Positions 25,391-34,404 of a stretch of DNA of 64,000 bases are shown here, in pieces. Under the pieces are notes generated by a model. The model ran no database searches and had not been told where the DNA came from. It saw nothing but the letters and a program-made list of their open reading frames with translations. Both the position numbers and the translations under genes were made by a program. This stretch comes from Shimia sp. R9_2. GTDB lineage: Bacteria; Pseudomonadota; Alphaproteobacteria; Rhodobacterales; Rhodobacteraceae. How positions within the stretch are numbered: position 1 is the first letter of the stretch; every line of letters starts with the position of its first letter. Where the stretch lies: assembly GCF_017743735.1 (NCBI RefSeq), contig NZ_JAGHRO010000002.1:434001-498000 (forward strand). The letters run 5' to 3'.

Positions 25391-25474
25391 GGGCTGGTCC
25401 TTTCACTTGCTGCGCCACCGTATCCATCTGGCCTCGGAGGGAAAAGCTGATAGAAGCAAACCGAGGGATAAAGC

Positions 25475-26623
25475 ATGACAGAGTTTGACATCATCATCAT
25501 TGGTGCCGGTCCGGCAGGCAGTGCGGCGGCCGCTTGGGCTGCCGGACAAGGCTTGCGGGTGGCCTTGGTGGACAAGTCGCGTTTTCCACGCAGCAAACTC
25601 TGTGGCGGCCTCTTCACAGAGCGCAGCCGCAGCTATTTCCGCGAGATTTTTGGGCAAGAGCCTGACCTGTCCCAAGCGGTCACCCGCCACAACTGCGCCC
25701 TCTGGTATGAGGGCAAAGAGCTGGCCAAGCTCGAAGGCATCCCGCCCCTGCATCTGACCATGCGGCTGGACATTGACGCGCAGATGTTTGGCCATGCGCT
25801 GGCTGCGGGCGCGCAGGATTTCACCGGCCGTCCTGTGGCGACGCTCACCGACAGCTCCGTGACCTTCCGCGATGGCGAGACCCTGACCTGCCGCGTGCTG
25901 ATCGGCGCGGATGGAGTCAGCTCGATTGTCGCCAAACACCTCTTTGGCGCGGCTTTTGACACCCAGACCATCGGCTTTGGGCTTGAAATCGAGGCCCCGC
26001 TGGCGTTGCAAGACCCGCAAACCCAGCCCCTGCGCATTGATTTTGCAGCCGCCCAGTGGGGCTATGGCTGGTCCTTCCCCAAACAGGGCTCCACCACCGT
26101 GGGCATCGGCGGTCTGAGGGCTGAGAACCCGGATATGAAGGCGCAGATGGCCGCCTATCTCACCACCTTGGGCCTGCCGACCGATGCTGCGAAGGTCAAA
26201 GGCCACCACCTGCCTTTTGGCGATTTTCGCCCCCACCCCGGGCGCGCCTCTGTGCTGCTGGCCGGAGACGCCGCCGGGCTGGTGGATCCGATCACCGGTG
26301 AGGGCATCGCTTTCGCCATGAAAAGCGGCCAACTCGCTGCACAGGCCGCCTGCGACGCTCTTGCGGCACAGGTGCCGGACACCGCACTGGTCCGCTATAA
26401 AAAAGCGCTCAAGGACATGCACCGCAACCTGCGCATCGCCCGCGCCCTGCGCCATGTGATCTTTGGCCCACGCTGGCAGAAGACGCTTATGGCCAGCTTC
26501 CGCCGCTCCGGCACCATGCGGATGATGTATATGCAGCTGCTGGCCGGTCAGGTGGAATACCCCGAGCTCGCCCGCCGTCTGCTGCTCCGCCTGCCCAAAT
26601 ATCTGCTCAGACGCATCCGCTAG
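25475..26623 (+). CDS. geranylgeranyl-reductase-family FAD-dependent oxidoreductase
   Basis: This 382-residue flavoprotein has the N-terminal dinucleotide fold IIIGAGPAGSAAA, then DKSRFPRSKLCGG, a second FAD contact LLAGDAAGLVDPITGEGI (about 262-279), and an NAD(P)-binding-like central part. Members reduce isoprenoid double bonds, as in chlorophyll or archaeal lipid pathways. This copy is not inside a photosynthesis cluster, so the substrate is open; a quinone or other prenyl chain is possible. GAGGG precedes the ATG. A dispersed repeat and a terminator follow. Confidence 0.85.
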   Translation: MTEFDIIIIGAGPAGSAAAAWAAGQGLRVALVDKSRFPRSKLCGGLFTERSRSYFREIFGQEPDLSQAVTRHNCALWYEGKELAKLEGIPPLHLTMRLDIDAQMFGHALAAGAQDFTGRPVATLTDSSVTFRDGETLTCRVLIGADGVSSIVAKHLFGAAFDTQTIGFGLEIEAPLALQDPQTQPLRIDFAAAQWGYGWSFPKQGSTTVGIGGLRAENPDMKAQMAAYLTTLGLPTDAAKVKGHHLPFGDFRPHPGRASVLLAGDAAGLVDPITGEGIAFAMKSGQLAAQAACDALAAQVPDTALVRYKKALKDMHRNLRIARALRHVIFGPRWQKTLMASFRRSGTMRMMYMQLLAGQVEYPELARRLLLRLPKYLLRRIR

Positions 26624-26666
26624 ATCATCGCCCCACAACTCTACAACGACTGTAACGGGTCACATA

Positions 26667-26749
26667 GACCAGCCCCCGACCCTGGGTGGGGGTGAAGCCC
26701 CCTCCCTTGGGGAGGGCCCGTAAAGATGAGGTGGGGCTGGTCGGCTTCG
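26667..26749. repeat. dispersed GC-rich intergenic repeat, copy 1 of family A
   Basis: An 83-bp hairpin-forming element bounded by GACCAGCCCC (26667-26676) and GGGGCTGGTC (26733-26742). Its right end, read on the minus strand, matches CGAAGCCGACCAGCCCC at 50662-50678 exactly, and a second block around CTCCCCAAGGGAGGGG is also shared. It lies between convergent genes. Confidence 0.75.
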
Positions 26750-26810
26750 CCTCCTGCGCCTAGGCGGAGACCAAGCGCTTCAGACTTTCAGGACGATCCC
26801 ATAAAACGCA

Positions 26811-26836
26811 AAAAAGGCCGGGGTCACCCCGGCCTT
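26811..26836 (-). terminator. terminator of the ABC importer operon
   Basis: The stem GGCCGGGG/CCCCGGCC (26816-26834, three-base loop) is followed by a T-run on the minus strand, 27 bases after the stop of the substrate-binding protein gene. Confidence 0.85.
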
Positions 26837-26862
26837 CCTCATTCACAACGCTCTGGAATCAA

Positions 26863-27852
26863 TCACTTCAGCGCTTTGTCGGTGATGGCGTGGGTCCAGG
26901 CGCCTTCTGGGGTCGCGGTGATCACCGGATCAGAGCCACCAGACATCAGACTTGCCACCGTGCGCTCATAGTCCGCCGGATCAAGCGCGCCGTTGGAGCC
27001 CGCGGTCAGCTTGGCAATCTCGCCCATCATACGCACCTGATGCTCTTCGGTCTGTGCACCGGTTTCGTCATACTCCAGCACGATCATCGCCGCGTCTTCA
27101 GGATTCTCCTCGGCCCACTTCCAGCCCTTCATGGACGCGCGCACAAAACGCACCATCTTGTCCTCAAAGGCCGGATCGGCAAGGTTCTCTTCCAGCGCAT
27201 AAAGCCCGTCTTCCAGCGTCGCCACACCCTGATCTTCGTATTTGAACGTGGTCAGATCATCCGGGGTCAGGCCCGCATCAATCACCTGCCAGTATTCATT
27301 GTAGGTCATGGTGGACACACAGGCCGCCTGACCGTTCAGGATCGGATCCACGTTAAAGCCCTGCTTGAGCACCTCAACACCGGCGTCGCCGCCATCGGTG
27401 CTCAGCTCCAGCTGCGACATCCAGCTCAGGAAGGGGAACTCGTTGCCAAAGAACCAAACGCCCAGCGTCTTGCCGGCAAAATCATCGGTGGTCGCCACGC
27501 CCGCATCCTTGCGGCAGGTCAGCATCATACCCGAGGATTTGAACGGCTGCGCGATGTTCACCATCGGCAAGCCTTTTTCACGGGCCGCCAGCGCCGCAGG
27601 CATCCACTCCACGGTCACGTCCGCGCCGCCACCGGCCAGTACCTGTGTTGGCGCAATGTCCGGGCCACCCGGCTTGATGGTCACATTCAGGTCTTCGTCC
27701 GAGTAAAACCCGTTTTCCAGCGCCACATAGTAGCCCGCAAATTGGGATTGGGTCACCCATTTCAGCTGAAGGGTCACATCATCTGCGGCCAGTGCGGCAG
27801 ACCCCAGCAGGGAAAAGGCCGCAGCCGTAAGAGAGGAAGTCGAGAGTTTCAT
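26863..27852 (-). CDS. ABC importer substrate-binding protein, NMT1/THI5-like
   Basis: This 329-residue periplasmic protein has a signal peptide (about 1-22, ending AALAAD) and an NMT1/THI5-like fold: LQLKWVTQSQFAGYYVALENG near the mature N-terminus, then PTQVLAGGGADVTVEWMP. The family binds pyrimidine precursors, riboflavin, taurine-like and other small solutes. AAGGAG before the ATG at 27852 fixes the start. It is the last gene of a five-gene operon with two permeases, an ATPase and a GNAT gene inside a pyrimidine-breakdown cluster, so a pyrimidine, dihydropyrimidine or hydantoin is the likeliest ligand. Confidence 0.88.
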   Translation of the reverse strand: MKLSTSSLTAAAFSLLGSAALAADDVTLQLKWVTQSQFAGYYVALENGFYSDEDLNVTIKPGGPDIAPTQVLAGGGADVTVEWMPAALAAREKGLPMVNIAQPFKSSGMMLTCRKDAGVATTDDFAGKTLGVWFFGNEFPFLSWMSQLELSTDGGDAGVEVLKQGFNVDPILNGQAACVSTMTYNEYWQVIDAGLTPDDLTTFKYEDQGVATLEDGLYALEENLADPAFEDKMVRFVRASMKGWKWAEENPEDAAMIVLEYDETGAQTEEHQVRMMGEIAKLTAGSNGALDPADYERTVASLMSGGSDPVITATPEGAWTHAITDKALK

Positions 27853-27890
27853 GCAAGTTTCTCCTTGTTGAATATCATTTGGGTTGTTGT

Positions 27891-28736
27891 TCAACCTCTT
27901 TGTGATGGGTGCCAGAAGGTCACCCGTTTTTCGATCCATGCGACAACCCCGTAAAAGGCGCTGCCCACAAGTGCTGAGACAAAAATCTCAGCCCAGACCA
28001 AATCTATTGAAAGACTGCCAACGCCGGTCGAGATACGAAACCCCATGCCCCGCGTGGGCGAACCAAAATACTCCGCAACAATGGCACCGATCAAAGCAAG
28101 GGTTGTGGCAATCTTCAACCCATTGAAAATAAAAGGCAGTGCGGCAGGAATACGCAGCTTCAGTAACGTCTGGAAATAACCCGCCGCATAGGTGCGCATC
28201 AGATCCCGCTGCATCGCGTCCGTGGCGCGCAAGCCCTGCACGGTGTTCACCAGAATGGGAAAGAACACCATCACCACCACAACGGCCGCTTTGGAGTGCC
28301 AGTCAAAGCCGAACCAGTTCACCAGAATTGGGGCCACGCCAACAATCGGCAAAGCGGCGACAAAATTGCCGATCGGCAGCAGACCACGGGTCAGAAACGC
28401 GCTCCGGTCAATCAGCAGCGCCGCAACAAAGGCCGCCGCCGCCCCCATCAGAAAGCCACGCAAAGCGCCTTTCACAACGGTCTGTACAAAATCCACCCAC
28501 AGAAGGTCCGTGGATTGGGCAAATACCACCATCACCTGGCTGGGCGGCGGCAGGATCACCTGGCTGACCCCAAAGCCGCGCACAAGGCATTCCCAGAGCA
28601 CCAGAATGGTGATCCCAAACAGCACCGGCACCGAGATGCGCACCGCCGTCATACCTGCATAAGCCGAGTTTGCGAGCCAAACATTGGTGCGCCAGGCAGC
28701 CGCCCAAAACACCAGCATTGCAACAATCCAGATCAT
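27891..28736 (-). CDS. ABC importer permease
   Basis: This 281-residue inner-membrane permease has about six helices and the EAA-loop pattern AAGYFQTLLKLRIPAALPF (about residue 185 on), which contacts the ATPase. It is of the SsuC/TauC (BPD_transp_1) type. Its start overlaps the end of the other permease gene by four bases. The two permeases differ in sequence, so the importer is probably a heterodimer in the membrane. Confidence 0.9.
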   Translation of the reverse strand: MIWIVAMLVFWAAAWRTNVWLANSAYAGMTAVRISVPVLFGITILVLWECLVRGFGVSQVILPPPSQVMVVFAQSTDLLWVDFVQTVVKGALRGFLMGAAAAFVAALLIDRSAFLTRGLLPIGNFVAALPIVGVAPILVNWFGFDWHSKAAVVVVMVFFPILVNTVQGLRATDAMQRDLMRTYAAGYFQTLLKLRIPAALPFIFNGLKIATTLALIGAIVAEYFGSPTRGMGFRISTGVGSLSIDLVWAEIFVSALVGSAFYGVVAWIEKRVTFWHPSQRG

Positions 28737-29674
28737 GAGTTGAACCCCATCTTGCGCAGCGTGACCCGCTGGGTGATGTCAATCAAGGTGACCAGAATAC
28801 CGGCCAGCACAGCGGCACAGACCAGCGCCGACCAGATCGCCAGCGGCGTGCCAAACTGATCCCCGATCAGGATGCGCGCACCCAACCCACTGATCGCACC
28901 GGTTGGCAGCTCGCCCACAATCGTACCCACCAAAGCGGCGGCAATGCCTACCTTCAGCGCGGTGAAAAGATAAGGCACACTTGCCGGCAGGCGCAGCTTC
29001 AGAAAGCTCTGCAACCCACTGGTGTTATAGGTTTTTAAGAGATCCAGCTGCTCGCCCGTCGGAGAGCGCAAGCCTTTGACCATGGACACCAGCACCGGGA
29101 AGAAACACAGGTAAGCCGAGATGATCGCCTTGGGCACTCCGCGCCCTTCAATGCCAACCTGATTGGAAACCACAATGATCATCGGCGCCAGCGCCACAAT
29201 CGGCACGGTCTGGCTGATGATCGCCCAAGGCATCACGCTCATGTCCACCACACGGCTGTAGACAATTGCTACTGCGCCTAGAATGCCCACGGTGGTGCCC
29301 AGTAGGAAGCCCCAGAGCGTGGACTGCAAGGTGACCCAGGCGTGATAGATCAGCGAGCGTTTGGACCAGGTCCGCCCTTTGGCCATCATCGCGCCTGTGG
29401 TCTTCCACAGCTCCTTGCCCACCTGCGCCGGTGTCGGCAGTCGTGGACGTTTCAGATCATAGCCCGCAGCCACCAGCGACGGGTTGTCGAGCATCAGCTT
29501 AAAGACCGACACATCGCGGCGTTCCACCGAGCCTTCCGGCACCACAACCGCGCCGCCCCGTTCGGCAATATCCAGCGCCGGGCGCACATTCATCGGCGCC
29601 ACCGCCAGCCACCAGATGCCCACAATCGCGGCCAGTACGGTCAAAATCGGAAGAAGATTTCTCATCGCTGCCAC
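28733..29674 (-). CDS. ABC importer permease
   Basis: This 313-residue permease has an N-terminal membrane helix, an extra region of about 70 residues before the transport core, and an EAA loop (NTSGLQSFLKLRLPASVPY). It overlaps the upstream GNAT gene by 13 bases and the downstream permease gene by four. It is the longer partner of the permease pair; the N-terminal extension is probably periplasmic. Confidence 0.9.
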   Translation of the reverse strand: MAAMRNLLPILTVLAAIVGIWWLAVAPMNVRPALDIAERGGAVVVPEGSVERRDVSVFKLMLDNPSLVAAGYDLKRPRLPTPAQVGKELWKTTGAMMAKGRTWSKRSLIYHAWVTLQSTLWGFLLGTTVGILGAVAIVYSRVVDMSVMPWAIISQTVPIVALAPMIIVVSNQVGIEGRGVPKAIISAYLCFFPVLVSMVKGLRSPTGEQLDLLKTYNTSGLQSFLKLRLPASVPYLFTALKVGIAAALVGTIVGELPTGAISGLGARILIGDQFGTPLAIWSALVCAAVLAGILVTLIDITQRVTLRKMGFNS

Positions 29675-30093
29675 TCCATCCGCACTTCGCGCACCGTGTT
29701 TGGCGGCTCCGCATCATGGCGGCTCACCTCGACAAACCCTTCGCGTTTGTAGAACTTCTGCGCTTTCAGGTTTGGCTCATGGGTGGTGAGCCAGAGGAAA
29801 TCACGCCCCTCTTTCACCTTGTCCATCAGCGCTTTGCCCAGCCCCTGCCCGCTCTTGCGGCAATAGAGCCCGCCGACACGGGTGGCTTTGGGATCATAGG
29901 AGAGATAGCCCTCAATCGGTTCCCCCGCGACCCACATCTCCCGCTCAGGCATGGCCTCACGGATAAACCCGGAGATTTCCTCCGGCCCGTAAGGCGAGGT
30001 CATCCACTCCGTCGCGGCCTCCCAGTCACAGACAATCTGCGCCATGGCCCCGACATCCTCAGGCGTCGCCCGTCTGATGTGAAGCTCAGTCAT
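29662..30093 (-). CDS. GNAT-family N-acetyltransferase
   Basis: This 143-residue protein has GNAT motifs: an N-terminal LHIRRATPEDVGAMAQ, the acetyl-CoA loop CRKSGQGLGKALMDKV and the C-terminal NLKAQKFYKREGFVEV. It lies inside the importer operon between the ATPase and a permease gene and overlaps both, so its product probably acts on the imported compound or on a pathway intermediate such as beta-alanine. The start is ATG 30093 or ATG 30099; neither has a strong ribosome site, consistent with coupling to the ATPase stop. Confidence 0.85.
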   Translation of the reverse strand: MTELHIRRATPEDVGAMAQIVCDWEAATEWMTSPYGPEEISGFIREAMPEREMWVAGEPIEGYLSYDPKATRVGGLYCRKSGQGLGKALMDKVKEGRDFLWLTTHEPNLKAQKFYKREGFVEVSRHDAEPPNTVREVRMEWQR

Positions 30094-30889
30094 TTTCATG
30101 CCCCGCCCGCAGGCCATCGCGCACACGATGGGAAATCTCGATGAACTCTGGGCTGTCGCGAATGTCGAGCGGCCGCTCTTTGGGCAACGTGCTCTCAATC
30201 ACATCATGAATGCGCCCCGGACGCGGGCTCATCACCACAATCTTAGTCGACAGATAGACCGCCTCAGGAATGGAGTGCGTCACAAAACCAATGGTCTTAT
30301 TGGTACGCGCCCACAGCTCCAAAAGCTGCTCATTCAGGTGATCGCGCACAATCTCATCAAGCGCCCCAAACGGCTCATCCATCAACAGGATATCGGCGTG
30401 AAACGCCAGCGCGCGCGCAATGCTGGCCCGCTGCTGCATCCCGCCGGAGAGCTGCCAGGGGAACTTCTTCTCAAAGCCCTCCAGATGCACCAGCTCCAGC
30501 ACCTCTTTCACGGACTTGTCCTGCTCGGCCTTGTCCACGCCCATGATCTCCAGCGGCAGGCGAATGTTGCCGCCAATGGTGCGCCACGGATAAAGCCCCG
30601 CATGCTGGAACACATAGCCATAGGCGCGGCTCTTGCGCGCCTCTTCAGGGCTCACCCCATTGACGGTGATCTCCCCCGCCGTGGGCTGTTCCAGATCGGC
30701 CATACAGCGCAGAAACGTGGTCTTCCCGCAGCCCGAAGGCCCGATGAAAGAGACAAAATCCCCCTTTTTGATATCAAGGTTCACATCCTTGAGCGCATGC
30801 ACCGGACCATCGTTGGTCTCAAAGGTCAGGCTCAGGTTCTTGGCGCTGATCACGGTTGACACACCGTTCTCCCCATCTGTCATAGTCAT
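30086..30889 (-). CDS. ABC importer ATP-binding protein
   Basis: This 267-residue ATPase is complete: Walker A GPSGCGKTT, the Q-loop in VFQHAGLYPW, the signature LSGGMQQR, Walker B ILLMDEPFGALD and the H-loop FVTHS. It is of the SsuB/TauB type. The ATG at 30889 follows AAGG. It is the first gene of the operon and is divergent from the cupin gene, with only 32 bases between the two starts, so at least one promoter must overlap the other gene. Confidence 0.93.
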   Translation of the reverse strand: MTMTDGENGVSTVISAKNLSLTFETNDGPVHALKDVNLDIKKGDFVSFIGPSGCGKTTFLRCMADLEQPTAGEITVNGVSPEEARKSRAYGYVFQHAGLYPWRTIGGNIRLPLEIMGVDKAEQDKSVKEVLELVHLEGFEKKFPWQLSGGMQQRASIARALAFHADILLMDEPFGALDEIVRDHLNEQLLELWARTNKTIGFVTHSIPEAVYLSTKIVVMSPRPGRIHDVIESTLPKERPLDIRDSPEFIEISHRVRDGLRAGHEND

Positions 30890-30921
30890 ATCATTATTGC
30901 CTTTTTCGGGAGCACGCCCCC

Positions 30922-31338
30922 ATGACATCTTCTTCCATGCCCACCAAATGCCAAAAGCTGCGCCCAGGCGGCACCTATGCCGGCAAACAGGGGTTCAGCT
31001 ATTTTGAGGGCATTGCCCGCGAAACCACCGGTGCTCAGGGCATCTGCATGCACATCCTGCGCATCCCGCCCGGCGGTCGCGCCAAAGCCCATCTGCATGA
31101 AAGCCATGAAACGGCGATCTATGTGATGGAAGGCTCTGCCGCGATGTACTGGGGCGAAAAGCTTGAGCACTATATGGAAACCGATCCGGGCGATCTGGTC
31201 TATATCCCTGCGGGCGTGCCCCACCTGCCGATCAACACCGGCACGGTGGAGGCTGTGGCCATCATCGCGCGCACCGACCCGCACGAACAGGAAAGCGTGC
31301 GCCTCCTGCCCGAGCTTGAGGATCTGGTGCCCGCCTAA
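30922..31338 (+). CDS. cupin-domain protein
   Basis: This 138-residue single-domain cupin has motif 1 GGRAKAHLHESHETAIYVMEG, with the two His and the Glu that bind metal, and motif 2 PGDLVYIPAGVPHLPIN, with the third His. GGGAG precedes the ATG. It is convergent with the dihydropyrimidinase gene (five-base gap) and divergent from the importer operon. Its place in the cluster suggests a metal-dependent step or a sensor in pyrimidine breakdown; the activity is unknown. Confidence 0.85.
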   Translation: MTSSSMPTKCQKLRPGGTYAGKQGFSYFEGIARETTGAQGICMHILRIPPGGRAKAHLHESHETAIYVMEGSAAMYWGEKLEHYMETDPGDLVYIPAGVPHLPINTGTVEAVAIIARTDPHEQESVRLLPELEDLVPA

Positions 31339-31343
31339 GCGCA

Positions 31344-32801
31344 TCACACGCCCGTGGCCGGAATGCCGCTGCGCTCCACCGGGCGCGGCGCGCTCAATTC
31401 TTTCCAGGTGCTCAGCGCCTTGTTGACCGTGGTGTTGGCTTCACGCTCGACAAACTTGCCATGGCCTTCCTGCGTGCGGATCTCGCCGTCATGCACCGCC
31501 ACATGGCCCCGTGTCAGGGTAAAGCGCGGCAGACCTTTGACCTCTTGCCCTTCAAAGACGTTGTAATCGATCGCGCTCTGCTGGCTGCTTGCGGAAATCG
31601 TCTTGGTCTTGGCCGGATCCCAGACCACAAGGTCCGCATCCGCACCCACCAGAACCGCGCCTTTCTTGGGATAGCAGTTCAGGATTTTCGCAATATTGGT
31701 AGAGGTCACGGCGACAAACTCATTTGGCGTCAGGCGGCCGGTTTCCACACCATGTGTCCAGAGCATCGGCATCCGGTCCTCAAGCCCGCCGGTGCCGTTC
31801 GGGATCTTGGAGAAATCGCCCACGCCATAGCGTTTCTGCTCGGTGGTGAAGGCACAATGGTCGGTGGCCACCACACTCAGGCTGCCCGATTGCAGACCGG
31901 CCCAGAGGCTGTCCTGATGCTTTTGGTTGCGGAACGGAGGCGACATCACCCGACGTGCGGCATGGTCCCAATCCGGGTTGAAATATTCGCTCTCATCCAG
32001 CGTCAGATGCTGAATGAGCGGCTCGCCCCAAACACGCTTGCCCTGCATCCGCGCGCGCCGGATCGCCTCATGTGCCTCTTCACAGGAGGTGTGCACCACA
32101 TAAAGCGGCACACCGGCCATATCGGCAATCATGATCGCGCGGTTAGTGGCTTCGCCCTCGACCTGTGTCGGGCGCGAATAGGCATGGCATTCCGGCCCCA
32201 CATTGCCTTCGGCCAGCAGCTTGGCGGTCATCTCCGCCACCACATCGCCGTTTTCGGCGTGCACCATGGCAATCCCGCCCAGCTCCGCTAGACGGTTGAA
32301 AGAGGCAAACAGCTCATCGTCATTCACCATCAACGCGCCTTTATAGGCGAGGAAGTGCTTGAAGGTGTTGATGCCGCGCTGCTCGATCACGGTCTTCATG
32401 TCATTGAAGACCTGCTCGCCCCACCAGGTCACCGCCATGTGGAAAGAGTAGTCACAGTTCGCGCGGGTGGATTTGTTGTCCCAGCGTTTGATCGCGTCCA
32501 GCAGGCTCTCGCCTTGATTGGGCAAACAGAAATCCACCACCATCGTGGTACCGCCTGCCAAACCGGCGCGCGTGCCGCTCTCAAAATCATCGCTGGAATA
32601 AGTGCCCATAAACGGCATTTCCAAATGCACATGCGGGTCAATCCCGCCCGGCATCACGTAGCAGCCGGTCGCATCCAGCTCCTCGTCGCCTTTGAGGCCT
32701 TTGCCAATCTCGATGATCACGCCGTTCTCAATCAGAACATCCGCCTCGTAAGACAGATCCGCCGTCACAACGGTGCCGTTTTTAATGACTTTCGTCGCCA
32801 T
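31344..32801 (-). CDS. hydA: dihydropyrimidinase (D-hydantoinase)
   Basis: A 485-residue metal-dependent amidohydrolase that opens 5,6-dihydrouracil or dihydrothymine to N-carbamoyl-beta-amino acids, the second step of the reductive pathway. The metal ligands are visible: GGIDPHVHLEMP, the carbamylated-Lys region FLAYKGALM, MVHAENGD, LYVVHTSCEEAH and VATDHCAF. GGGAG before the ATG at 32801 fixes the start; the longer frame is not needed. It lies downstream of the carbamoyl hydrolase gene on the same strand with a repeat-filled 197-bp gap. Confidence 0.94.
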   Translation of the reverse strand: MATKVIKNGTVVTADLSYEADVLIENGVIIEIGKGLKGDEELDATGCYVMPGGIDPHVHLEMPFMGTYSSDDFESGTRAGLAGGTTMVVDFCLPNQGESLLDAIKRWDNKSTRANCDYSFHMAVTWWGEQVFNDMKTVIEQRGINTFKHFLAYKGALMVNDDELFASFNRLAELGGIAMVHAENGDVVAEMTAKLLAEGNVGPECHAYSRPTQVEGEATNRAIMIADMAGVPLYVVHTSCEEAHEAIRRARMQGKRVWGEPLIQHLTLDESEYFNPDWDHAARRVMSPPFRNQKHQDSLWAGLQSGSLSVVATDHCAFTTEQKRYGVGDFSKIPNGTGGLEDRMPMLWTHGVETGRLTPNEFVAVTSTNIAKILNCYPKKGAVLVGADADLVVWDPAKTKTISASSQQSAIDYNVFEGQEVKGLPRFTLTRGHVAVHDGEIRTQEGHGKFVEREANTTVNKALSTWKELSAPRPVERSGIPATGV

Positions 32802-32848
32802 GTCTTCACTCCCTGAATAACCCGCGCATGATGCGCTCAATTCCCCCC

Positions 32849-32926
32849 GGCTTCCTCTTGCGGGAAATATCCCGGGGGTGTGGGGGCTGGCCCCCACCTA
32901 TCCTGTGCGTGGGGGCTGGCCCCCAC
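32849..32926. repeat. dispersed repeat, copy 1 of family B, with tandem palindromes
   Basis: Read on the minus strand, 32849-32876 gives CCCCCGGGATATTT, three variable bases and GCAAGAGGAAG. The same two blocks occur at 45761-45787. Next to it the 18-bp palindrome GTGGGGGCTGGCCCCCAC is repeated exactly at 32880-32897 and 32909-32926. It lies in the gap between two pathway genes of the same direction. Confidence 0.75.
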
Positions 32927-32998
32927 TCAAATCACTGTGCGGAGAGTGCCCCCGCACGTTTTTGGTGGCCGGAGACAGCGCCCCCGGCACTTCCGTGC

Positions 32999-34249
32999 TT
33001 ATTCCACGATCTCCGCGGTCTCGAGCACTGCATGCAACAGCACATCCGCGCCCGCTGCCGCCCAGTCTTTGGAGATCTCTTCGGCCTCATTGTGGCTCAG
33101 ACCATCCACACAGGGGCACATCACCATGGCTGTTGGCGCCACCTGATTGATCCAGCAGGCATCATGGCCCGCACCGGAGATAATATTGGTATGGCTATAG
33201 CCCAGCCGCTCCGCCGCATTGCGTACAGCCGTCACGCAGCCCTCATCAAACTTCACCGGATCAAAGCCGCCCACCTTCTCAAAGGAGATCGTGAGGCCCA
33301 TGTCATCGGCAATTTTCTGGCCTTCCACCTTCAGGCGGGCTTCCATGTCCTCAATCACCGACAGCTCGGGGCTGCGGAAATCCACGGTAAAGACCACCTT
33401 GCCGGGGATCACATTGCGCGAGTTCGGGTAGACATCGATATGGCCTGCCGCGCCCACCGCATGGGGCGCATAGGAAAAGGCGATCTCATCCACCTTGTCC
33501 AAAATCCGCGCCATGCCAAGGCCCGCGTTCTTGCGCATCGGCATCGGGGTGGAGCCGGTGTGCGCGTCTTTGCCTTCAATCGTCACCTGGGTCCAGCTCA
33601 GGCCCTGACCATGGGTGACAACCCCGATGTCCTTGCCTTCGGCTTCCAGAATAGGCCCCTGCTCGATGTGCAGCTCAAACATCGCGTGCATCTTGCGCGC
33701 GCCCACTTCCTCATCGCCACGCCAGCCGATCCGCGCCAGCTCATCGCCAAATTTCTTGCCTTCCGCATCTTCGCGGTCGTAAGCCCAGTCCTGCGTGTGA
33801 ACGCCCGCAAACACGCCCGACGACAGCATCGCCGGCGCAAACCGCGTGCCTTCCTCATTGGTCCAGTTGGTCACAACAATCGGGTGTTTGGTCTTGATGC
33901 CAAGGTCTTTCATCGTGCGCAGCAGCTCCAGACCGCCCAGCACCCCAAGCACACCGTCATATTTGCCCCCCGTGGGCTGGGTGTCGAGGTGACTGCCCAC
34001 ATAGACCGGCAGTGCCTCAGGATCCGTGCCCGGGTATGTGGCAAACATATTGCCCATGGTATCAAGCCCCATGGTGCAGCCCACATCCTCACACCATGTC
34101 TGGAACAACGCGCGGCCTTCGGCGTCTTCATCGGTCAGCGTCTGGCGGTTGTTGCCCCCGGCCACACCGGGGCCAATCTTGGCCATTTCCATCAGACTGT
34201 CCCAAAGACGGTCGCCATTCACCTTCAGGTTTTCACCGGGTGCACTCAT
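32999..34249 (-). CDS. Zn-dependent N-carbamoyl-beta-alanine / N-carbamoyl-amino-acid hydrolase
   Basis: This 416-residue M20-family amidohydrolase completes the reductive pathway by releasing CO2 and ammonia from the N-carbamoyl intermediate, giving beta-alanine or beta-aminoisobutyrate. Metal-site segments are GSHLDTQPTGGKYDGVLG, TNEEGTRFAP and FELHIEQGP, and the C-terminal SGAGHDA and GLSHNEAE contain the last ligands. GGGAG precedes the ATG. It is divergent from the first TetR gene, with two RutR-like operators between. By context, beta-ureidopropionase activity (PydC/AmaB-like) is most likely. Confidence 0.92.
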   Translation of the reverse strand: MSAPGENLKVNGDRLWDSLMEMAKIGPGVAGGNNRQTLTDEDAEGRALFQTWCEDVGCTMGLDTMGNMFATYPGTDPEALPVYVGSHLDTQPTGGKYDGVLGVLGGLELLRTMKDLGIKTKHPIVVTNWTNEEGTRFAPAMLSSGVFAGVHTQDWAYDREDAEGKKFGDELARIGWRGDEEVGARKMHAMFELHIEQGPILEAEGKDIGVVTHGQGLSWTQVTIEGKDAHTGSTPMPMRKNAGLGMARILDKVDEIAFSYAPHAVGAAGHIDVYPNSRNVIPGKVVFTVDFRSPELSVIEDMEARLKVEGQKIADDMGLTISFEKVGGFDPVKFDEGCVTAVRNAAERLGYSHTNIISGAGHDACWINQVAPTAMVMCPCVDGLSHNEAEEISKDWAAAGADVLLHAVLETAEIVE

Positions 34250-34333
34250 GATTTCACTCCCTATTTTCGGCCCGGGTTCCTGACCCTTGCGGGTCGGTCC
34301 CTCACTGGCGGGGCTCTTGCTTTCACTGCCATC

Positions 34334-34349
34334 CTGACCGTATGGTCAA
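34334..34349. promoter_or_regulatory. RutR-type operator 1
   Basis: CTGACCGTATGGTCAA matches the E. coli RutR consensus TTGACCAnnTGGTCAA at all but two positions. It lies upstream of both the divergent hydrolase gene and the first TetR gene. Confidence 0.75.
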
Positions 34350-34366
34350 TTTCAGAGCACCACAGC

Positions 34367-34382
34367 CTGACCATTCGGTCAA
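34367..34382. promoter_or_regulatory. RutR-type operator 2
   Basis: CTGACCATTCGGTCAA also has two mismatches to the RutR consensus. Its centre is 33 bp from operator 1, about three helical turns, so two dimers could bind the same face of the DNA. Confidence 0.75.
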
Positions 34383-34404
34383 GAAATTTCTCAAGGCCCC
34401 ATTC

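Noticed and set aside
26863-30889. Naming the importer ssuABC or tauABC
   Set aside because: The family resemblance is generic; no sulfonate genes are near and the pyrimidine cluster gives a better context.
32880-32926. Tandem GTGGGGGCTGGCCCCCAC palindromes as terminators or a CRISPR remnant
   Set aside because: There is no T-run, only two copies and an 11-base spacer; a dispersed repeat explains them better.
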